Source of the DNA: Bimastos eiseni | Taxonomy: Eukaryota; Annelida; Clitellata; Crassiclitellata; Lumbricidae | DNA length: 64,000 bases | Assembly (NCBI GenBank): GCA_959347315.1 | Contig: OY365809.1 | Location: forward strand, 2,071,306-2,135,305 | Direction of reading: 5' to 3' | In this document: positions 56,753-64,000 of the stretch, in pieces | Layout: each line of letters opens with the position of its first letter | Numbering within the stretch: position 1 is the stretch's first letter | Made by a program: the position numbers and the translations under genes | The notes under the pieces: generated by a model | Databases searched by the model: none | What the model was told of the DNA's origin: nothing | Seen by the model: only the letters and a program-made list of their open reading frames with translations

Positions 56753-59594
56753 ATGTATGTCTGTTCATTCATGCACATCAACTGTAGAAGTATCTCACCT
56801 AAACTCACCGACATACAGCTCCTTCTGCATGAATTGCCTGTTGGGATTCTGGCAGTGACCGAAACATGGTTGGAGGCCACTTTATCGGACACAGTACAGA
56901 TTCGTGGATATAATTCTTTACATAAACCCAGAGAAAGTGGTCGTGGAGGTGGTGTTGGAATCTATGTTAAGAAAGAAATAGGCTTCCAACCATTATCTCC
57001 GCTCAACCATAACTCCTCACACAGTACCTACGAGAGCTTATTCATAAGAATTCCTCAGCAGAAAACCACATACCTTATAGTAGGGGTTATAAACCGTCCA
57101 CCCGGTCAAAATCTGCAACTATTTATTGATGAAGTTAACGAACTATTGTCTGAATTAACTGAAACAAAGAAAGAAGTAATCCTAATGGGTGACTATAATG
57201 TCGATCTACTCAAGCACGCTGATCATGCAATGACAAGCGGCTTCCTTGACTGTATTTCTTCTTACCACTTTCTGCCTGCTATACTGCAACCCACAAGGAT
57301 TACTGATACTACATCAACGTTAATCGATAATATTTTCACAAATATCTGGCCTAGAATTCTGAATTCCTCCATTATTGTTACTGATATTTCGGATCATCTG
57401 CCAATTATCGCCTGGTACTCAACGGGGGTTACAAAGATTGACAAACTGGAATCAATCACAACCAGAGTTGTAAATGACCAATCCATGGATAAATTCAGAA
57501 TGCTCCTCTCGCAATTAAACTTTGACTCAGTCTCAGACCTATGTATAGGAAGAGACCCCAATAAAGCTTATGAAACCTTCCTCGACATGTATACGAATGC
57601 GTACAACTTGGCCTTCCCTCTGAAACAAGTTAATAAACGCAGTCGTAACTCTTTTGACCATCCTTGGATGACAAAAGGATTACTTAAATCGTGCAGGCAA
57701 AAGAATAAACTGTACCTAAAATATATAAAAAACCCAAACCAAGTAAATAAAAATAGGTTCATTGCATATAGAAATAAATTTAAAACAATCAAAACTAAAT
57801 CTGAGCGTAACTACTATGCTACCGAATTTGTAAAATATAGATGTGACATTAAAAAGACTGGGAACATTATAAAAACTATAGTTAACTCGAAAAATGAGGA
57901 CGCGGGAATTGAATTTCTTACCACAAATGGTCAGGTGATCACTGACAGTGAGCTAATGGCTGAGAAGTTTAATAATTACTTTACTGACATTGCTAAAAAC
58001 CTATCTGGAAAAATTTCAAATCCTACTTGCTCCTTCACGAAACATTTAAAACCCCCACCTGTTAATTCCTTTGCAGTTACTCCAACATCACCAGAAGAGT
58101 TACTGGAGATTAACCAATATCTCAAACTTTCACATAGTTCTAGACCGGACCAACTTGATCCAAGTATAGTTGGACCACTTCTGCCCTTTATAGCAGCCCC
58201 GTTAACATATATAATTAACTGTTCACTATTAACAGTAGTAGTACCTAATGAAATGAAAACATCTACGGTTACACCAATATTCAAACAGGGAAATAGAGAT
58301 GATCTTACAAATTATAGACCTATATCCATATTGTCCTACTTTTCTAAATTACTTGAAAAAGTTATGTACCACAGACTATGTAGCTACATTTCCAAATTAA
58401 ATATCCTCCACCCTCTGCAACATGGATTCAGACCAGGCCATACAACATCTATGTCTCTCATAAACATACAGGATAAGATAACTCAAGCCATTGATAATAA
58501 TGAATACTCTATAGGAATTTTTTTAGACTTAGCCAAAGCATTTGATACCGTAGATCACAGTATACTAATAAAGAAATTGGAAAATTATGGAATCCGAGGT
58601 ATCCCTCTTTCATGGTTTAAGGATTATCTCAGCCATCGACAGCAACAAGTTAAATGCAATGGCATAAAATCTAAATTTAAATTAATAAAATATGGGGTAC
58701 CACAAGGCTCCATACTTGGTCCTCTGTTATTCCTGATATACATCAACGACCTTCCTAATATATCCTCTATTCTTCACTTTGTTCTCTTTGCGGACGATTC
58801 AAATGTTTTCTTATCTCATAAATCCTATGACGAACTATACAGTATACTCAACCAGGAACTTGCATTAGTATCGGATTGGTTCAAAGCAAATAAATTATCC
58901 CTCAATCTGACAAAAACAACTTACATTGTTTTCTGCTCTCATAGGAAATCATTACCATCACGGAAGGGAAAGGTCCAAATAGAAAATATTGACATTCCAC
59001 AAGTAAGATCCGTGAAATTCCTTGGAGTATATGTAGATCAACACCTTACTTGGAACGAACACATTGAACAAATTGCAATCAAAATTGCAAAAAATGTAGG
59101 AATATTGAAACGAATATCTTATCTACTACCTACAAATATTTTCCTTATATTATACTATTCCATGATATATCCCTACATTTCGTATTGTAATATGATTTGG
59201 GCCTCAAATTATAATTCTCGACTAGTGAGAATACAAATTCTACAATAGAAGATACTTAGAATAATAGCTGGATCACCCTATAATTTTCATACAAGGCAAT
59301 TATTTGATAAGTTTGGCATTCTAAAACTTTCACAAATCAAGCGACTCCAGATCAGTGAATTTATGTATAGGTACACTTACAATACACTACCTAGCTTCAG
59401 ACATCCACTCCTACAACACGAGAAATCTAACCTCATACAGAAGTGAATTTGCTCGTACTAACTCCCGCAAATTTTCAGTTAGATGTGCTGTACCAGAAGA
59501 ATGGAATAAAATACCTCCGCGCCTTCGCAATATCCCAAACTTAAAGTCCTTCAGGCATCACTTAAGAACATGGATTACTGAGCAGGACTTTTAA
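56753..59594 (+). pseudogene. LINE ORF2: endonuclease/reverse transcriptase, C-terminal lesions
   Basis: From ATG 56753 (MYVCSFMHINC). The apurinic endonuclease domain has HINCRSI, AVTETWL, GRGGGVGIYVK, GDYNVDLL and SDHLPI. Reverse transcriptase has NYRPISIL, GFRPGHTTS, FLDLAKAFDTVDH, GVPQGSILGPLLF, the catalytic box FADDSN, LGVYVD and a C-terminal thumb. A stop (TAG, 59246-59248) follows RIQILQ; the next codons read KILRIIAGS, so the stop is a point mutation. A frameshift near 59390 precedes YNTRNLTSYRSEFAR, CAVPEEWNKIPPRLR and the final stop at 59592-59594. All catalytic residues of both enzymes appear present. Confidence 0.85.
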
Positions 59595-59954
59595 TTGGAT
59601 TCCTACTTTGCTTATTATGTTTAAATATGTTTAACATGTTTGTTTCTGCTTAACTCCGTTATTATAGTTAAGTTTCATTATCAATCCTTAGCCATTTTGA
59701 AATGTTTTTCATTGTGTACATATAGGTGGCCCTACCTAGCGGGACCACGGTCCCTTCTGGGTCTTCTATTGTCTCCTCCAAAATGTTAAACATGCATATT
59801 GTCAATTGATGTATCTTGTATCCTGGAGCAATAAACTGATTTGATCGATTGATTGAAACCTTTAGAACAGATCTTAATTTATCCACAATTGAAACGGTCT
59901 CCTATGCATGTCATGACCAATGACGTCTCTATTAAATGTGAGTCATTTTTAATA

Positions 59955-60345
59955 CAGATTAGTAGTAGCATCAGCTCAACGACGCTATGTGTTAACAAAT
60001 ATCGTTTTTGCGTCACCCTCCTCCCTTATCCAAGCTTGGGGCTGGCACTGTCAGAGTTTTAAGAGAGTTCACGGTATTGTATTGTAGTTTCAGTTTAACG
60101 ACACTGTGTGATTACATAGATCATTGCTCTACCCCATCTTCCTCCTATACCTGCATGGCTTCGGGCAATAACTGTCGAATTGCAAGCGTTCCTGTGCTCA
60201 TGTAAGCTCTGATTGGCAGTGGTGGTAGTGGCAGTTTAACGACACTATGTGATAAGAAAGATCGTTAGCGTCGCCCTCCTCCTTTGTCCAGGCTAGGAAC
60301 TGGCACTGCCTGAGTTCTTGCAGCGGCGGTTGGCAGTGTTTAATA
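59955..60345 (+). repeat. Three adjacent copies of the GACACTGTGTGAT repeat
   Basis: Copies at about 59955-60062, 60070-60205 and 60215-60345, each with CAGTTTAACGACRCTRTGTG, a GCGTCRCCCTCCTCC-like stretch and GGCACTGYC. Another copy is at 1786-1895 and a reversed piece at about 63378-63405. Confidence 0.65.
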
Positions 60346-60349
60346 GGTG

Positions 60350-60505
60350 TCTAAGTAAGCGCTCAAACTCACTCACGTAGATATTTGCTTACTTACCAAC
60401 AACTGATCAATCACCAGATTTACTCACGCCTTACATATTAATTTTGAAATTCACTTTGGTTACTTACTTTCTGAATCGCTTGTTTACCAACACATTTACA
60501 TAAAT
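60350..60505. repeat. Repeat shared with about 53860-54000
   Basis: CTCACTC.CGTAGATATTTGCTTACTT and TTACT.TCTGA.TCGCTT blocks in the same order. Resemblance to splice donors on the complement is incidental. Confidence 0.45.
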
Positions 60506-60560
60506 ATAAGTCAATGAAAAGTGAGCTGATAAGACCAATGGGCCTTATTATCACTTACTG

Positions 60561-61334
60561 CAGCGGTTCCCAGACGGTGCTACGTCTAGGGGTACGCCAG
60601 CTGTTGCCATGGGTAAGCAAGAAAAGATATAATCCATTTCCCGAGGTTGCATTGCCAGCAGAATTTTCTGCCAAAGAAAGAGATCAATTCATTCAGCATT
60701 CACGGGATGGTCGATTGAGAAGTGTATTCAACAAGGACTTGCTGATTGAATTTTGTCTTTGAAAAAAGAGCAGAATATGGATCAATTTCTAACAGAGCTA
60801 TGAAGCTTTGATTCCATTCAGTAGTCCTACGTCATATCTCTGTGAAACTGGAGTCTCCGCGATGCTTGTAATAAAAAATCAAATGGGACCAACAGATCGA
60901 AACTTGAACTAGAGCCAGATTTACGTCTAAAGTTGACATTAACAAAGCCTGTTACTGCAGAATTGCGCACATCTAAGCAAGCTCCGAGCTCTCGTTAAGA
61001 TCATTAGTAAAGTCCCATGCTGACTTGAAAATTAGAGGCCATTATCCTATCTTCATGTTAGTCGAAAAAAATGGAAAATAAAATAAGAGAATATTCAATT
61101 AAATAACTTTAAGTGTGTACATTGCACAGCAATAATTATTTAATATAATAAATTCATAAATTCAAAATTCATTAATATCATTGTAACCAATATTTTAATT
61201 TTAATAATATATTGTCTACTCCACTTAAATAAATTACAAAAGAACGTGTCTGACAAGTATTTTTTCAGCTGGGGCTACGTACCCCAATATTTTGTCAGTT
61301 TGGGTACATTAATAAATAAGGTTGAAAACCGCTG
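60561..61334 (+). mobile_element. Decayed hAT element with transposase remnant and TSD
   Basis: Termini CAGCGGTTCCCAGACGGTG (left) and, on the complement of the right end, CAGCGGTTTTCAACC. Target duplications ACTTACTG (60553-60560) and ATTTACTG (61335-61342), one mismatch. Between about 60650 and 61000 the plus strand encodes, with stops and a frameshift, LIPFSSPTSYLCETGVSA, then LEPDLRLKLT: the dimerisation block of hAT/ZBED transposases (TTYLCE.GFSA). It is internally deleted. Confidence 0.85.
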
Positions 61335-61342
61335 ATTTACTG

Positions 61343-61904
61343 CATGACACGTCAACTTTAATGCTGAGATCTTGCAGCCTGTATTTGTGCATGAATATCG
61401 GGTAGACATGCATATACACAAAATAGGCTCGTAACTAACTCTGTTTAGGGCGAGCTCTTTAGACACCTTTGATATATTATTGAACTAAGTTATAACACAT
61501 AAGAGCCCTGTTAGCTAACCCGCACATATTTTGCACTGTGACAATGACAGCGAAACAATCGATCGCGATCAATCAATAAATCAACCAGGCAAAAAATCAA
61601 TCGATCAATCAATCAATTTACATTTATCTCTGAATTCTCACATTTTTGCTTGTGCATGAGAACTGTATCATGGAACCTATAAATAACTGGTACACACGCA
61701 AAATAAACACGTAAGCCCATTTCATAAAAAGCTCTCTTTAGACACCTTGAAAATGTTAATTGACGTCGCTATATAACACCGGGAACCGTTGAGACATAAC
61801 ATGTCTCCAGCTCCTACATCCTTTCGATTGGTCCAAATACAAAAGAATTACTTAACTTTGGTTATGACAATGGTAGGTCATACCTTACGTTCATTCACTC
61901 ATTC
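61343..61904. other. No recognisable gene; short repeats
   Basis: Two related blocks at about 61385-61490 and 61652-61790 (TGTGCATGA, CACACAAAATA, TTTAGACACCTT). A run of ATCAATCAATCA at about 61570-61620. Confidence 0.5.
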
Positions 61905-62620
61905 ATTTCGAAAATTAATATAGCGCCCCTTCAAGAAACCTACTCAAGGACGTTCTCAGCCAGGCTGCGGTAAAAAAAAACGATTTGAGGATACGACAGA
62001 AGGATGGCAGATTGTTCCTAGGGAGCATGCGCAGCGGTAGCTAAAGTCCATTTCAAATGGAGGGCTCGCAACCGAGAAGGCTCGGTGCTGCTTACTCAAG
62101 GTTCTAGCTTGTGGGACAAGTAGCTTCCTCCTACTATACCGTATGATATATCAGAAATTGGACAACAGAGACTACTTAAATATTACGGTGCGCTAACAAC
62201 GAGACACCGCCAGATAAGCGCTGCTATCATGCTGCTAATGCGCTGCGAGACTGGAAGCCAGTGCAGGACATCGCGCGTGTATGCTGTAACTGTGGCATAC
62301 TTAGAAATGTGACCACTAAGCTGGCAGCAGAGCGTAGGACCCGGTCAACGCGCCCTATTAGGCCAATCGGAAGACCTGCAAGTACAGAACAACAGTGATC
62401 AATCCTACCGGTGACAAAGGCATGAATAAGGATTACATCAGCATCATGGGAAAGGGAACGCAGAACAACACGCAACCGACGAATGATGATGATGATGATG
62501 ATGGCAACGAAAACGACGACGATAACGACAATGACATTGACAGTGACAATGACAATGAAAATGATATTCACGATCATAATCCTAATAACGATTAATTTCG
62601 TTAATAATAAATCTGACAAT
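61905..62620 (-). pseudogene. LINE 3' end, minus orientation
   Basis: The minus-strand translation reads IHAFVTGRIDHCCSVLAGLP, RVLRSAASLV and, in another frame, DVLHWLPVSQRISS, matching the copy at 50136-50870. The complement of 61915-61945 gives TTGAAGGGGCGCTATATTAAT followed by GAATGAATGAA, the family's 3' tail. Confidence 0.75.
62480..62580. repeat. GAT/GAC repeat
   Basis: GATGAT run followed by GACRAT-type hexamers inside the LINE remnant. Asp/Asn-rich frames here are artefacts. Confidence 0.85.
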
Positions 62621-63683
62621 CCGCAATTTGATTATACAAACATAGCGTCAACGAATGATGACGAGTTATTGCAGGAGCCGAATATATAACTGTCAGCATC
62701 CATGCAAGGCGCCCATTACGCTATACATCTAATAAAACCAATGCCACCGCCTAGAGAAAGAAGGACTAGTCAACCTTACGTTTGATAAGGCAATTGAACT
62801 CGGTTCCTCAGCTCTGCACGCCCGTGTTTTAACCAGTATACAGTACAGGGCATCATAAACGAAGATACCCGCTTTCATGCCAATTTCAATAGGTTTGCTA
62901 TAGGGTCTTTACAACACCATACGAGGACCGTGGTATAGCCTGGAATTATAATACGCGTTGACATGCCATAATGTCTCACTGCGTATTTGAAGCAGTCGAC
63001 AGTGGCCACTGTCCGACGATTTTAGCGCTAGATAAATTTCCAAATTGATGTACTGAAGTCCATGATTATCTTGTATACTATTTAAGGTGACTTTGGATCG
63101 GACGCCTTTCGGATTGTGTGGCAAAGATGTAGGACGCAGTATAATACCAGAATGCTTACAACATTGCTCAGACACCTTTTTAACGCAATCTTGCATGACT
63201 ATATATATATATAATTTTGATGCTTATTTTTTATTGAAAACCTGCAGCCAACAAATAAATGGAAGTTCATCAGAATGCGAGCTGTTAAAAATTGTTATGA
63301 GTATATTCCGAGACTATTCGCACTCTGATAGTGCCAGTCAAAAGATTGTAAAAAGGAGGAGGGCTACGCAGATAGTCCTTGTTATCACAGTGTCGTCGTT
63401 AAACTGAAATTACTAGTATCGATTAACACTCGCTGTGGCTCAATATGCTTCAGAAGTCATATAGCCAATTGTACACTTTTTACTACTGTATACCCCGTCA
63501 GGGATGGGGTATGGATTATAACAGGGTTCATTTTAGGGGGGAAGAAGTTGAAGCACTACCGGTCTGTGGTCAAAGAGAGCGATAATGGGGATGTCGATCA
63601 TGCACTTGAGTAATATGATCATAGGAACGTGATTTTGTGCATGGATCAGCACGTTCGTATGTTTGCCTACCTGCCTGGAGTGA
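62621..63683. other. No recognisable protein gene
   Basis: Short frames only; a TA run at about 63199-63213. Upstream flank of the tRNA-like gene. Confidence 0.5.
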
Positions 63684-63776
63684 GCCCGGTTAGCTCAGTC
63701 GGTAGAGCATCAGACTTTTAAGAGCTGACTAGCCTCAGTAATCTGAGGGTCATGGGTTCGAGTCCCATATCGGGCG
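63684..63776 (+). tRNA. tRNA-Lys (UUU) with 20-nt insertion at intron position
   Basis: 93 nt. Acceptor stem GCCCGGT pairs with ATCGGGC (one G-U), discriminator G. D arm TAGCTCAGTCGGTAGAGCA. Anticodon stem TCAGA/TCTGA. Loop CTTTTAA with anticodon TTT. T arm ATGGG-TTCGAGT-CCCAT. A 20-nt insertion (AGAGCTGACTAGCCTCAGTA) lies after position 37, where nuclear tRNA introns sit; without it the length is the standard 73. Pol III B box GGTTCGAGTCC is intact and a TTTTT terminator follows. Alternatively it is the unusually well-preserved head of a SINE, because retroelement-tail-like sequence follows. Confidence 0.85.
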
Positions 63777-63780
63777 ATGC

Positions 63781-63785
63781 TTTTT
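63781..63785 (+). terminator. Pol III terminator
   Basis: TTTTT 5 nt after the tRNA discriminator base. Confidence 0.7.
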
Positions 63786-63852
63786 GAGCGCCTCTAATGA
63801 GGTTGTACTTGGAGAGGAGCTATAGGAAAACGTAAATGCAATGCAATACAAT
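63786..63852 (+). repeat. Retroelement-tail-like sequence after the tRNA
   Basis: GAGCGCCTCTAATGAGG, CTTGGAGAGGAGCTATA and GTAAATGCAATGCAATAC resemble the TTGAAGRGGCGCTATATAAAT(ATGTAATG)n tail shared by LINE and R500 copies in the window. Confidence 0.5.
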
Positions 63853-64000
63853 GGAGAAATGATCATGGAGATTTACCGTAGAGAAATTGTCAAAAATGCG
63901 GAATGATCACAGATAATACATTAGTTTTTCACACTCATTTAAATACCTTTTTTCATCTATCACATATAGCTATATATTATATATGATAGTATATACTCGT

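Larger units (their letters stand above)
56350..59850 (+). mobile_element. CR1-like non-LTR retrotransposon, nearly full length
   Basis: ORF1 (PHD finger), ORF2 (endonuclease and reverse transcriptase), then a 3' UTR with GCGGGACCACGGTCCC and an end at GATTTGATCGATTGATTGA (about 59838-59856). Only two lesions in the coding part: a TAG at 59246-59248 and a frameshift near 59390, both beyond the RT catalytic core. The preservation suggests a fairly young insertion. The 5' end is unresolved. Confidence 0.85.

Noticed and set aside
1..64000. CRISPR array, operon or prokaryotic gene cluster
   Set aside because: No regularly spaced direct repeats. Gene structure, introns and repeats are those of an animal nuclear genome.

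Overview
The window looks like nuclear DNA of a metazoan, probably a marine invertebrate. It is AT-rich, its genes are intron-bearing with canonical GT/AG sites, and it is dense in non-LTR retrotransposon debris, tRNA-headed SINEs and hAT-type DNA transposons with 8-bp target-site duplications (TSDs). No bacterial or organellar organisation is visible. The exact phylum cannot be read from the sequence.

Layout. 1-17 kb is gene-poor: decayed LINE pieces, several inverted-repeat elements, microsatellites (one CTT tract runs into a 200-base run of N) and a three-unit non-coding tandem repeat at 12.5-15.6 kb. 17.3-41.8 kb is the most notable part: four head-to-tail paralogues on the minus strand (17348-20167, 21864-25174, 27860-31836, 37883-41759). 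All share one four-exon architecture: a short Lys/Ser/acidic first exon, a small second exon, an F-box-like exon of exactly 208 nt, and a large exon encoding a probable six-bladed NHL/TRIM-type beta-propeller. Exon phases agree in every copy, and the summed exon lengths of copies 1-3 are exact multiples of three (396, 434 and 400 codons plus stop). Upstream of each copy lies a related promoter with a CRE palindrome TGACGTCA; a fifth, orphan promoter lies at about 32.8 kb. Copy 3 is intact. Copy 2 is open but has a poor exon 2 donor and an acidic repeat insertion. Copy 1 has one nonsense codon in the F-box exon. Copy 4 is a clear pseudogene. This reads as a locus under birth-and-death evolution, possibly encoding variable substrate receptors for an SCF-type ubiquitin ligase.

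42-46 kb has no recognised gene apart from a 275-bp tandem duplication and an RT scrap. 46.4-53.3 kb holds two convergent Fic-domain genes, both with an intact HPFGDGNGR catalytic loop. The minus-strand one appears to have further phase-0 exons upstream, and an in-frame TAG near the start of its catalytic exon that is itself a potential 3' splice site. 55-60 kb carries minisatellites, a small palindromic element and a nearly full-length CR1-like LINE (PHD-finger ORF1, endonuclease/RT ORF2). 60-64 kb has tandem short repeats, a decayed hAT element with transposase remnant, another LINE 3' end and, at 63684-63776, a tRNA-Lys(UUU)-like gene with a 20-nt insertion at the intron position.

The F-box/propeller paralogues are the only multi-gene system here; the Fic pair is a second, unrelated point of interest. 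All functional statements rest on motif reading by eye and are inference unless stated otherwise.
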